Part shown: positions 17,328 to 25,801 of the stretch, in pieces
How positions within the stretch are numbered: the stretch's first letter is position 1
Layout of the letters: each line of letters starts with the position of its first letter
Made by a program: the position numbers and the translations under genes
Source: Paenibacillus agricola
GTDB lineage: Bacteria; Bacillota; Bacilli; Paenibacillales; NBRC-103111
NCBI RefSeq assembly: GCF_011440305.1
Contig: NZ_JAAOIW010000002.1
Coordinates: 612,084 to 676,083 of the forward strand
Reading direction: 5' to 3'
Length of the DNA: 64,000 nt
Notes under the pieces: generated by a model
What the model was told of the DNA's origin: nothing
Seen by the model: only the letters and a program-made list of their open reading frames with translations
Database searches by the model: none

Positions 17328-18596
17328 TTAGTCAGCACATATTCCCTCTGACCTTGCCGACTGAACAACGACCTCTTGATAACTATATCGCTTACCATCT
17401 CGAATCAAATATACCTTACTGTCACTACCAATACGTTCAATATACCGATTCACAATCACATCTGCATATTTTTCATCCAGCTCCATCGTATAGCAAATTC
17501 GATCTGTATCCTCGCAAGCGATTAGCGTACTTCCTGAACCACCAAATGAGTCGAGAACAATATCGCCTAACTTGCTGGAGTTTTTAATTGGATAGGTGAT
17601 CAGTGGAATTGGTTTCATGGTCGGATGATACTCATTCCTAAATGGCCGATCAAACTCCCATACAGTAGTCTGCTTTCTATCACTATTCCAGTAATGAGCA
17701 GCACCTTGTCGCCAGCCATATAATATTGGTTCATGAATCCAGTGATACGAATGCCTAGACATGACTAAAACTTGCTTTTTCCAGATACAACACTGAGATA
17801 ATTTGAATCCAGCTTCAATAAACGCCTTCCGAAAATTCAAACCTTCACTATCCGCATGAAAAACATATATACTCGCTCCGTCATCAGCGACTTCATACAT
17901 TCTAGTATATGCAGCCAACAGAAACTCATAAAATTGCTCATCGTCCATCTTATCATTTTGAATTGTTAAAGCATCTTTCGTCTTCCCGACATATGCCACG
18001 TTATATGGTGGATCGGTAACAATTAACCTGGCTTTCTTCCCATCCATCAACGTTGCCATATCCTGCTCACTCGTGCTGTCTCCGCATACTAACCTGTGCT
18101 TACCCAACAACCATATATCACCTTTCTGAGTAATTGGATTCTCCGGCAACGCCTCATCAACATCGAATTCATCCTCATCCGGCTCATCGTCCTTATGTAA
18201 CTCATCAAACAACTTCTCAGCTTCAGAGAAATCGAATCCAGTCAGCTCAATATTGTAATCGTCCGTTTTCAACTCCTCCAATAATCCAGCCAATGCATCA
18301 AAATCCCATTCACCTGTAATCTTATTGAGCGCAATGTTCAATGCTTTCTCTTTCGTCTTATCAATATCGATTATCACGCAATCTACTTCTTCGTATCCGA
18401 TAGCCTTCAATACTTTTGCTCTCTGATGACCTCCAACAATTGTATAATCACTATTACATATAATTGGCTCAACATACCCAAACTCGTTGATACTATTCTT
18501 AATTTTCTCAAACTCTGGATCGCCAGCCTTCAAATCCTTCCTCGGATTATATTCAGCATGAACCAGTTGATCAATTTTCAATTTTATAAATTCCAA
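17328..18596 (-). CDS. ParB-N domain plus N6-adenine/N4-cytosine DNA methyltransferase
   Basis: A 422-residue protein from TTG 18596, nine bases after AAAAGGGG. The N-terminal ParB/Srx-like domain includes NPRKDLKAG and the GGHQRAKVLKAIGYEEVDCV loop. An acidic linker (DDEPDEDEFDVDEA) leads to a beta-class-type methyltransferase with VTDPPYNV (motif IV) and DSFGGSGSTLIACE (motif I), and HPTMKPIPL. This fusion is common in Bacillota prophages near small terminase genes. It probably methylates element DNA, perhaps protecting it from host restriction. The type I system lying 8 kb away makes that interesting but unproven. Confidence 0.9.
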   Translation of the reverse strand: MEFIKLKIDQLVHAEYNPRKDLKAGDPEFEKIKNSINEFGYVEPIICNSDYTIVGGHQRAKVLKAIGYEEVDCVIIDIDKTKEKALNIALNKITGEWDFDALAGLLEELKTDDYNIELTGFDFSEAEKLFDELHKDDEPDEDEFDVDEALPENPITQKGDIWLLGKHRLVCGDSTSEQDMATLMDGKKARLIVTDPPYNVAYVGKTKDALTIQNDKMDDEQFYEFLLAAYTRMYEVADDGASIYVFHADSEGLNFRKAFIEAGFKLSQCCIWKKQVLVMSRHSYHWIHEPILYGWRQGAAHYWNSDRKQTTVWEFDRPFRNEYHPTMKPIPLITYPIKNSSKLGDIVLDSFGGSGSTLIACEDTDRICYTMELDEKYADVIVNRYIERIGSDSKVYLIRDGKRYSYQEVVVQSARSEGICAD

Positions 18597-18628
18597 TGTA
18601 TATTCCCCTTTTCTGTATAAAGCAAAAA

Positions 18629-18653
18629 GAACCCTAACCATTAGCCAGAGTTC
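18629..18653 (-). terminator. Leader terminator upstream of the methyltransferase
   Basis: On the minus strand GAACTCTGGC and GTTAGGGTTC pair (with G-U pairs) and are followed by TTTTT. It lies after the 28-codon ORF and 33 bp before the methyltransferase start. Confidence 0.7.
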
Positions 18654-18673
18654 CTGTAGTATTGCTATTCTAT

Positions 18674-18760
18674 TTAAAATTTAGGCATTTTGAACCGCCA
18701 ATTAACTTGCTCATATTGCATCCGAAAAGCCCAATACTTTAAGTCGTTGTACCATTGCAT
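18674..18760 (-). CDS. Possible 28-residue peptide
   Basis: The ATG at 18760 follows GGGAGTTGAGAATAA and opens a 28-codon frame, MQWYNDLKYW...KMPKF, ending at TAA 18674. It is rich in aromatic and basic residues. A terminator follows 21 bp later, so this may be a tiny gene on its own short transcript, or a leader peptide for the methyltransferase. No homologue is recognised. Confidence 0.4.
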   Translation of the reverse strand: MQWYNDLKYWAFRMQYEQVNWRFKMPKF

Positions 18761-18823
18761 TTATTCTCAACTCCCATAATTATATTGGCTGCTGATTACC
18801 CTTTTTCTGAATTACGAAAAAAA

Positions 18824-18845
18824 GAACCACACGAATATATGGCTC
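18824..18845 (-). terminator. Intrinsic terminator in the leader region
   Basis: On the minus strand GAGCCATA-TATTCG-TGTGGTTC (8 pairs with two G-U) is followed by seven T. Confidence 0.75.
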
Positions 18846-18957
18846 CGATCAATTACAATTATTAATTGGCATCATATAAATAAACAAATTTTATTCATCG
18901 CACAATCGCCTATCTACGGGCTGACAAGCCCGATCATATTAACTCATACAATAATGA

Positions 18958-19092
18958 TTATTGCTTTGAATCCGATTTAGACAGGACATCCAGTTTATCA
19001 AACATTCGTTCAATTGATTTTTGAACATTATCCAATCTACCCAGATATAAACAACCCGTTGAATATTTTGCATCATAATAGCATCCTTTTAT
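18958..19092 (-). pseudogene. Open frame for a small phage-type peptide without a clear start
   Basis: The minus-strand frame ending at TAA 18958 reads ...YDAKYSTGCLYLGRLDN... followed by VQKSIERMFDKLDVLSK, which has protein-like composition. There is no ATG/GTG start with an SD in frame. An overlapping frame does begin with ATG after AAAAGGATG but encodes a less plausible peptide. It may use an unusual start, or the 5' end may be frameshifted. It sits between two terminators. Confidence 0.3.
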
Positions 19093-19148
19093 TTACAAAT
19101 TACAATCCCTATGATATATTTATTTCTGTTGGGAAGCACCCACAAAGA

Positions 19149-19177
19149 AGAGCCTTAGGAAAGCATCCTGAGGCTCT
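19149..19177 (-). terminator. Terminator-like hairpin after the polymerase/helicase operon
   Basis: A 12-bp stem (AGAGCCTcAGGA/TCCTaAGGCTCT, one mismatch) with a short T-rich tail lies in a gene-free stretch about 230 bp after the helicase stop. It could act on either strand. Confidence 0.6.
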
Positions 19178-19404
19178 TTATCGTTTAATATCGATAGTTC
19201 ACATGGATAATCATAAAAAATCCAAGTGCCTGCTGCAGAAACGAAGATACTGTTTCTTTGCCCGCCCCACCAATCCAAGGAAGGTCACCTTGGAGTTGGC
19301 GTATACGGTGTTGTGTTTAAGCTTTCAATCTATTAAATCAATCACCACATGAATTATATCTATATAAGTTATATAGTAATATTTCGTGTGGTATTCAAAC
19401 TCAA

Positions 19405-21207
19405 TTATGAGATTATCAAAACCCTCTTTCGTTGACCAAAGTTCGTACTATAGGCCACTTCAATATTTCGTTTATTTATTATCTTATCATTTTTAATCTT
19501 GTCCCATAGCCTGTAAAAATTTCTATGGTCATATAAACCTTGGCATAATGCTTTTATCTCATATTCACCACAATTCAATCCAGCTATTTTCTCAAGAATT
19601 AAGCTCGCAGCAGATTTATTGAGGCGCTTGTCCTTGTTATAACCTTTCTGCTCTCTTTTCTTTCTCTTCTTCTCCCGTACTGACTCAAATTTGCAATCCC
19701 CCTCAATGACACCATTAAGCTGCTTTAGAATCATTTTATGCACTCTATCATTATTATTAAAAATATAAACATCTGCTTTTTTATCAGCATTTTGTTTTCC
19801 TCTTCCAATTCTCTTTAAACCTTGGTAGATATTACTGACAATATCGGTTATTCGAAGTTTTTCAAGATCTTCATTTTTAGTGAAACCCATTCCCTTATTT
19901 ATTTTTTGTATGAACAAATCATCATTTGTTAATTGTTCGCTTGTATAAAACATGTACATAAAAGCGTAGTAAGCAAAGCTTATATTGGGTGTATGAACAA
20001 TGAAGCATTTATTGTAATCCTCCCAATCATTTTTACCTCTCATTGCTTGAAAATTAGACATACTGATATCCAGTTTCCCCAATTCTTTTGGATGGTCTTT
20101 TTCAAGTGCATCTATATCTTCATCGCAACCAATGAGAAATATTTTATCTCCCTCAGATGTATTTTCGTTAATCAGCTTCATCACATCTTTATAAAAGTAA
20201 TCATTACTATGCTTCGCATAACCTGTACTATTTTGCTTAATAAAATTGATTGTCCAGTTAGCATGATCAAATATTCGTTCGGAGTTAACCACTTCAAAAA
20301 TATTGGAAGTCTCATACATATGATGAAATTTTGCAGATGCATCAAGTAAGATATTATTGTCCAGAAGGAAATAACCAATTTTATCATTGTAAGTGTGCAA
20401 TGTCTTATTACAGGCGATTACTTTAGGATTATTATAATATCTTTTCAACATCTCCAATTTCCCAATGACGTGTACGTTACCAGTCGTAATCCCGAACCTA
20501 TTTTTCAAATGTCTTAAATAGTTTTTTGTGAATCTAGCCTCTTTAATTAGCGATATTAACTCGTTAATACGACTCTCTACATCTTTATCTTCAAACAAGA
20601 AAAATTTCATCTCATTTTCAATGTATTTATTTTTCTCCACTTCAATATCCGCGATAATATTTTTATACATACTTCCTAAATCCAATTGTGTAACTGTATC
20701 AAATATTTTAAATTTTACAGATATTTCATTGAGTATTTTCTCCATCGTATAGATTGAATCAGAGTTCAAAATTTCCATCGAGAGCAAATTTAATTCTTCA
20801 TCAATAATCAGGTTGGTTCTTCCTTCAGTATACTTCTTCCGTTTTTCACGATCCTTGCATAATTGTATATACTTAGAATGTGTGATAACAACAACGCTAT
20901 GATCTCGTATTTCATCCTCATTTATTTTCTTATTCTCGGAATGAATAGCCAATGCATCTGTAACACCTTTAGCGATTCTGTTCACTTCAGTAATGAATTT
21001 ACAAACAACCAGAGATCTGGTAAATGGACGGTGTACTTTCATTGATTCCAGCGTTTGAATTAATGTTACCGTCTTTCCTATATTTGCTTCAAATGGAAAC
21101 ACTTTAATTTTTCGATTTCCCGTTTCCTCGAAGTAGTCTGGTGCAAGTTGTTTGGCAAGGAGAGCCAATTGTAATTTTCTATTTTGCTCATATGTTTCGA
21201 TCCCCAA
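19405..21207 (-). CDS. SF2 helicase-like ATPase next to the polymerase
   Basis: A 600-residue protein starting at TTG 21207 after AGGAGGAGTCAAAACAA. Helicase superfamily 2 motifs are readable in order: motif I EANIGKTVTLI (K45), Ia SLVVCKFITEVNRI, VVVITHSKY, motif II NLIIDEEL (D136-E137), a motif III-like LLDASAK, motif V region MRGKNDW, and motif VI YQGLKRIGRGK (from Q462). The C-terminal ~120 residues are Lys/Arg-rich. The motif I AxIGKT form is degenerate but has the essential GKT. It probably unwinds or remodels nucleic acid for the adjacent polymerase. The two are separated only by a 63-codon gene, on the same strand. Confidence 0.8.
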   Translation of the reverse strand: MGIETYEQNRKLQLALLAKQLAPDYFEETGNRKIKVFPFEANIGKTVTLIQTLESMKVHRPFTRSLVVCKFITEVNRIAKGVTDALAIHSENKKINEDEIRDHSVVVITHSKYIQLCKDREKRKKYTEGRTNLIIDEELNLLSMEILNSDSIYTMEKILNEISVKFKIFDTVTQLDLGSMYKNIIADIEVEKNKYIENEMKFFLFEDKDVESRINELISLIKEARFTKNYLRHLKNRFGITTGNVHVIGKLEMLKRYYNNPKVIACNKTLHTYNDKIGYFLLDNNILLDASAKFHHMYETSNIFEVVNSERIFDHANWTINFIKQNSTGYAKHSNDYFYKDVMKLINENTSEGDKIFLIGCDEDIDALEKDHPKELGKLDISMSNFQAMRGKNDWEDYNKCFIVHTPNISFAYYAFMYMFYTSEQLTNDDLFIQKINKGMGFTKNEDLEKLRITDIVSNIYQGLKRIGRGKQNADKKADVYIFNNNDRVHKMILKQLNGVIEGDCKFESVREKKRKKREQKGYNKDKRLNKSAASLILEKIAGLNCGEYEIKALCQGLYDHRNFYRLWDKIKNDKIINKRNIEVAYSTNFGQRKRVLIIS

Positions 21208-21222
21208 TTGTTTTGACTCCTC

Positions 21223-21414
21223 CTAACCGATTACTTTATCTTTAAAATTAGTGTAAGCTTCCATTGCTCGTCTCAACTGTAGAGTGTCCTTGAAGATGAA
21301 TATTTTACGGTTGGCATCCTTCAAATCCATTTTTTCATCAAGCTTATGAAACCGATTAAACATCAACCACCCAGCCATTCGAGATTGAGTAATTACAATT
21401 GTATGATTTTCCAT
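21223..21414 (-). CDS. DUF5659-like small protein
   Basis: A 63-residue protein from ATG 21414, with TTGGAGGTCACAC upstream. The pattern VITQSRMAGWLMFNRFH...NRKIFIFKDTLQLRRAMEAY resembles the DUF5659 family (a 'Q-R-xA-x-L...G...FxFKD' layout) found in phages and ICEs. Function unknown. It sits 15 bp upstream of the helicase start and 86 bp after the polymerase stop, so the three genes are probably one transcript. Confidence 0.6.
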   Translation of the reverse strand: MENHTIVITQSRMAGWLMFNRFHKLDEKMDLKDANRKIFIFKDTLQLRRAMEAYTNFKDKVIG

Positions 21415-21500
21415 GTGTGACCTCCAATATTAAAAGTTATCAGAATGCGAAATATACAACCCTCCGCATTCCGTTCCACTGCCTGACAAGGCCAATCCAA

Positions 21501-24500
21501 TTAAAATTTAATATCAACTAGACACTTTAATGAAGCTTTACCTGTCTTCAATATTTTCTTAATGGTTATTTCCTTGCCCATATAGTTTTCCAACATGGTG
21601 TCGCCTTCTTTTCGCACTATGCTGAGTCCTTCCGCGACTCCTAGCCAACCACGGTCATCAAAAATCGTGTATGTTTGCCCCAGTATGATTTTCGCAACTT
21701 CATCGGGATTCCATGGTTTCTTATCACTGCTAAGCAATGTAACTTCGTAATCGATCAGGTTTTTCAATATGGCTTCCGATTTCTTGAGATACTTTTCAGG
21801 AATGCTCATATCTTTGCCTTCCGGAAATTCGAGAACATAGGCTTCATGCTTTGTTACACTAGTGTAATATTCTCCTAGCCATTCGAAAGTGTTATTATCA
21901 GCAATTTCCGTCAAATGGATATATACTTTATCCCGATCTTCATAGTTCAGTTGGATATTTTGCAATATGCCTTCACTGGCTACAACCCAACAGAAGGAGT
22001 AATTCGTATTGTCATTTTTAGCTTTGGAATCCACGTAGGTCATTCTGACGGTAGCAGTAGCGAGTAGAGAAGGACAACTACAGATTCCTTCTGTTTGCTC
22101 TTTCGCTTCCTTAAACAACTCTGCGAATTTCTCGTCCATTTCTTTCCTTAATCGCTTATGCCTTTCATCCGAGGAGTATCTATTAAGGCTCAGCTTTTGC
22201 TTCGTTAGAATTCTATTCTTTTGCAGGAAAGTAGAGTATGTCTCCTGTAAGGCGGCAATAGTTTGATCGATAATAGTCGTATCCAGGTTGGGATTTTGAT
22301 AGTACTGATAAATATTTTGGAATTTATGCCTTTGGATCTTACTATCCGTTTTTTCAATCATGACTCTATTTACATACGCCTTGAACTTCTCCATCACAAT
22401 AGAAAAATCGTCCAGAGCAGAAGTATGTTTCTTATCCTTGTTGTACTCAACACCATCTTTAAATTTCATGAACTGCGGTTTCCATTTTCCAAATTGATAC
22501 TCAATCACATCAGGGATGACTACTTTATCGAACAGACCAGATTTAGATGCATCAATACAGAGTGCCTGTAAATGCTTCATGATCGCAATCGGCAGTTTAT
22601 ATTTCATTAAATTCCGTTCTGCATTGGCTATATTTTCGATGGTCGTATTCATATCCGTTATTTTGCCTGTTTTATCTTCGGAACGAATAATAAAGTCGAT
22701 TACGTTTTGCTTCGTCCATTTCTCTGCTTCGGCTGTAGCTTTATCGGCACCATTGACTTGAACAGCAGAGTCAACAATATAATCGTGAAGGGTAACTTTG
22801 GATTGAAAGGGAAATCGTCCTTCGAAATGCTTCTGGATATTCATATTCAATTCTTCGAGCAGATTCTTTCCGTGCTTCTCACTTTTTTCGTTATTCAATA
22901 CAAAATTATATTGTTCAAGATACTCGATTCTGGTATCTGCAAAATTCCTCTCCGTTGAAAGTACAAGCAATTCATCGCCATCTCTATCTGCACCCCCGAG
23001 ACGATCTGGCTCCGTTCCAAGAGGGAGCTGTACAATATTATCCATATGACGAATGAATTTAGAATCTTTGCCACTGTAATCTATGAAATTAGTTCTAGTA
23101 ATCTCGCTGAATGACATAATCGGATTTCTAGCGAATAATTTCTCCCCCATATTCTTTCCACCACTGTAACATTGCTTTGAATCAAGAAACCCTTTGCCTT
23201 TATAATCCCAAGTACCTTTATCCTCTGCCGCGGCGTAAGATAAGAATGCTAAGATATCCTGAGTTACATACATATATTTGGCTTCCAAGTAAAACTTCCC
23301 TAAGCACATTTCATCTATTTTGTGATCAATGACATCCTTAATGGTTTGCATCACCTTGTGTTCAAAGACCATTTTTTTATTGAGGTGAATCGCTTTAATA
23401 GCATCACTACAATTTTTCCCGATCCCATTATCCGAATTTTCTTTATAGACCAAGTTCAGAAATGCTTCGAGATACTGGATATCATCCCAATCAATTTCCT
23501 CCTTACGATAGATGCTTAACGTTCGGTGGATCATATCACCAAGGGTATTGGACAAACAAAAAACATCACATGGATGTAGATCGAGAGCCAACAATAATTG
23601 ATACGATGATTTCCGGTATTCTTCATGGATAGGTTTAGCGATATTTGAAATGCCAATAGCATCGTAACCATATTCAATTAGCTTGGATTTGTAGTCGGCA
23701 ATAGAAGAGAATAACCATTGTTTATCTTCCGAACCATCTGACTTCAGCCCCACAACTTTTAACTTAGCTTTAAAGGTGGACTCCGTGGTTAAAATATCAA
23801 TCTTGTCCGTATCATGCCATGCTCCAAATATATCTTTAATTCTTCTAATTTTATGCTTACTGAAATAACCTCGAAAATCCACACATGGAAAGAAGCCCTT
23901 TATGGCTGGTAATCGTAATTGATATCCAGTTATAGGAAAACCAGTTTGTAAGAATGCTTCCATACTCTGACCAAGTTCTTTGGAAACTAAGCCCATACCA
24001 TCGAAAACGTTCTCCATAACTGGATAAGCTTTCACTTGAGTAAGCTGTAATCCAGTTGACCATTCGGTAATCGGTATATCTCTTCTCTCATATTGCTCCG
24101 TTTGGTCGATAGTCCATACTGGAACATGAGTACCATCTTTCTTGATTATCTCCCAAGTTGGTTCGATGAGTGCTTTTAAAATTACTCGTCTTCCGTCTTT
24201 CTCCCAGAGACTGACTGTTTTGTATTTCTCTCTGTCTTCAGGTGCAATCTTAAGCTCAAGCTTTCGTTCTTTGACTTTCTCTAAAATTTTCTGGCGTTCC
24301 TTATTAAATTCTTTTTCTGATTGTAGATACTGTTGGAGATCAGCATATACGGATTCTTCATCTGGAGTACGAGTATATGGCTGAATCATCTCCACATCTT
24401 CAATGACAGGTATCTCTTTATCAGGAATAAAACAAATCGTTAGTTTCTCCATATCAACAGAAAAGAGGTAAACATCTGTTGTCGTTAGCGCATTACGTGT

Positions 24501-25025
24501 CAGATTTTTAGATACTGTACATTTTGTTGGCTCCGTGCCAAGGGAAACATGTTGTTTCAATTCATCGTAATATTTATCGAGAACGAATATTTGACGGCAT
24601 TCTTTGTTTTGGCTTCCTGATAGAACATTATCCAGGAATACAAACTTATGAGTGCTAATGAGTTTCCCTGATTCAGAATAATACTTGGCGTTATAACCTT
24701 CTTTCAGCAGCTTTGCTAATTTTCCATTCGTCTCATTGGATCTGCCTCGACCAGTTTCAATCGTCATAATGGGAAGGACGTTCTTCTTTATTTTTATTGA
24801 AGCTCCACTTTTCGATTTCGTAAGCGAGCCATCTTCATTTTTCTTATACTCGATGGCTGACTCATATTGACGTTTCATGATTTTCTCGTTCAGAATGTAA
24901 TACATAAGAGTTTCCGTTGCCAACATTGCAGCTTCTAGATTATATTCTAGTGAAAGTATTCCTTCCTGCTCTTTAAGATCATCGAGATCGTATTGCCATA
25001 AGTGATACTGACGTTTAGTGATCAA
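21501..25025 (-). CDS. Two-barrel RNA polymerase of the cellular RdRP/QDE-1/YonO superfamily
   Basis: A 1174-residue protein from TTG 25025 (AATGGAGGTCATAACAAA upstream; an in-frame GTG at 25070 lacks a site). The signatures of double-psi-beta-barrel RNA polymerases appear in order: FDGMGLVSKEL (D342) and YQLRLPAIKGFFPCVDF (K376), matching the DGxG...QxRxxGxKGxxxVD element of the first barrel; FARNPIMSF (R633), matching RNPC; VQLPLGTEPDRLGGADRDGD, the metal-binding DxDGD loop (D680, D682, D684) of the second barrel; and IDASKSGLFDKV (K828), matching the AVDxPKTG element. Known members are eukaryotic RdRPs, fungal QDE-1, SPbeta YonO (a DNA-dependent RNA polymerase) and crAss-like phage polymerases. 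This one is longer than YonO. All three catalytic aspartates are present. The template, DNA or RNA, cannot be read from sequence; by analogy with YonO it may transcribe late element genes. Confidence 0.88.
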   Translation of the reverse strand: MITKRQYHLWQYDLDDLKEQEGILSLEYNLEAAMLATETLMYYILNEKIMKRQYESAIEYKKNEDGSLTKSKSGASIKIKKNVLPIMTIETGRGRSNETNGKLAKLLKEGYNAKYYSESGKLISTHKFVFLDNVLSGSQNKECRQIFVLDKYYDELKQHVSLGTEPTKCTVSKNLTRNALTTTDVYLFSVDMEKLTICFIPDKEIPVIEDVEMIQPYTRTPDEESVYADLQQYLQSEKEFNKERQKILEKVKERKLELKIAPEDREKYKTVSLWEKDGRRVILKALIEPTWEIIKKDGTHVPVWTIDQTEQYERRDIPITEWSTGLQLTQVKAYPVMENVFDGMGLVSKELGQSMEAFLQTGFPITGYQLRLPAIKGFFPCVDFRGYFSKHKIRRIKDIFGAWHDTDKIDILTTESTFKAKLKVVGLKSDGSEDKQWLFSSIADYKSKLIEYGYDAIGISNIAKPIHEEYRKSSYQLLLALDLHPCDVFCLSNTLGDMIHRTLSIYRKEEIDWDDIQYLEAFLNLVYKENSDNGIGKNCSDAIKAIHLNKKMVFEHKVMQTIKDVIDHKIDEMCLGKFYLEAKYMYVTQDILAFLSYAAAEDKGTWDYKGKGFLDSKQCYSGGKNMGEKLFARNPIMSFSEITRTNFIDYSGKDSKFIRHMDNIVQLPLGTEPDRLGGADRDGDELLVLSTERNFADTRIEYLEQYNFVLNNEKSEKHGKNLLEELNMNIQKHFEGRFPFQSKVTLHDYIVDSAVQVNGADKATAEAEKWTKQNVIDFIIRSEDKTGKITDMNTTIENIANAERNLMKYKLPIAIMKHLQALCIDASKSGLFDKVVIPDVIEYQFGKWKPQFMKFKDGVEYNKDKKHTSALDDFSIVMEKFKAYVNRVMIEKTDSKIQRHKFQNIYQYYQNPNLDTTIIDQTIAALQETYSTFLQKNRILTKQKLSLNRYSSDERHKRLRKEMDEKFAELFKEAKEQTEGICSCPSLLATATVRMTYVDSKAKNDNTNYSFCWVVASEGILQNIQLNYEDRDKVYIHLTEIADNNTFEWLGEYYTSVTKHEAYVLEFPEGKDMSIPEKYLKKSEAILKNLIDYEVTLLSSDKKPWNPDEVAKIILGQTYTIFDDRGWLGVAEGLSIVRKEGDTMLENYMGKEITIKKILKTGKASLKCLVDIKF

Positions 25026-25087
25026 TTTGTTATGACCTCCATTTTTAAATGTAAAAAAAGAATAATTCACTATATAATTTCATTTGT

Positions 25088-25342
25088 TCATTTAAAGGAA
25101 AATATCTGCTCCGTTAACGTCCATCGTTGCAAAAACCTTATAGAACAAGGGTTTTTCGCTAATTCACACTGGCTGTCTACCAATTTTATTAAATAAAAAA
25201 TATAAAACTTGCTGATTACTGCTTGTGTTTTAACGTGAATCGTGATAAATTTAGAAAGTAAAAAATAATAGATTAGCATATTTTCCTTTAGTGCATGCGA
25301 TTTTCCGTTTTTCAGTAGGATCATAGTTAAAAATGGGTGCAT
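25088..25342 (-). CDS. Possible small protein upstream of the polymerase
   Basis: The ATG at 25342 follows a strong GAGGAGGTATTTTT site and opens an 84-codon frame (MHPFLTMILLKNGKSHALK...). The sequence is rich in Ile, Phe and Tyr and not clearly domain-like. The frame could be a short leader peptide or decayed gene; the ribosome binding site is the main evidence. The rest of 25026-25549 is AT-rich and holds no other recognisable gene. Confidence 0.35.
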   Translation of the reverse strand: MHPFLTMILLKNGKSHALKENMLIYYFLLSKFITIHVKTQAVISKFYIFYLIKLVDSQCELAKNPCSIRFLQRWTLTEQIFSFK

Positions 25343-25482
25343 AAAAATACCTCCTCAAACTGAAATAGAACATAAACTTATACCAATTATTAGGTATATT
25401 AATTTAATATTATCACACTGAGACCCTCAAATGATAGAGGTTTTTTTGAGTTTATAGATCATCCGAAAATATACATAGGGAA

Positions 25483-25509
25483 GAACCGAAGGCGATGTGC
25501 TCTCGGTTC
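25483..25509 (-). terminator. Hairpin after the zinc-ribbon gene
   Basis: GAACCGA (25483-25489) and TCGGTTC (25503-25509) form a 7-bp stem with T-rich sequence on either side. It probably ends the PC4/zinc-ribbon transcript 40 bp after the stop at 25550; the T run is weak. Confidence 0.5.
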
Positions 25510-25549
25510 TTTCCTCATTCTATTAGGTTTAAAATTATATTTTTTGCTT

Positions 25550-25801
25550 TTATGATTCTTGGATCGCGGCAGAGGCTGAAACTATTTTCGATTGCTTCAA
25601 TGAATTTATTGCCTTGCATTTCGGACATTGGTCATTGTTATGTTTATAATTGTATCTTGCGCCATGCTTGATAGCCTCTGCTATCGCCATGAACATTACG
25701 TCATACTCTTTAGTTTTATATTCACATTTATCACAGTTGACATATGCCTTCAAACCGATTTCCTCCGATTTACATGTTGCTGCCCTACAACTCCAACCCA
25801 T
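25550..25801 (-). CDS. Small zinc-ribbon protein
   Basis: An 83-residue protein, MGWSCRAATCKSEE..., with VNCDKCEYKT and DQCPKCKAINS, two CxxC pairs 35 residues apart that would form a zinc ribbon. It overlaps the end of the PC4-like gene by 17 bp, so it is probably translated by coupling. It could bind nucleic acid or protein. Function unknown. Confidence 0.6.
   Translation of the reverse strand: MGWSCRAATCKSEEIGLKAYVNCDKCEYKTKEYDVMFMAIAEAIKHGARYNYKHNNDQCPKCKAINSLKQSKIVSASAAIQES

Noticed and set aside
25026-25549. Possible regulatory RNA upstream of the polymerase
   Set aside because: Only short A/T-rich hairpins were visible (for example the CCTC/GAGG pair near 25418-25433); no consistent structure.
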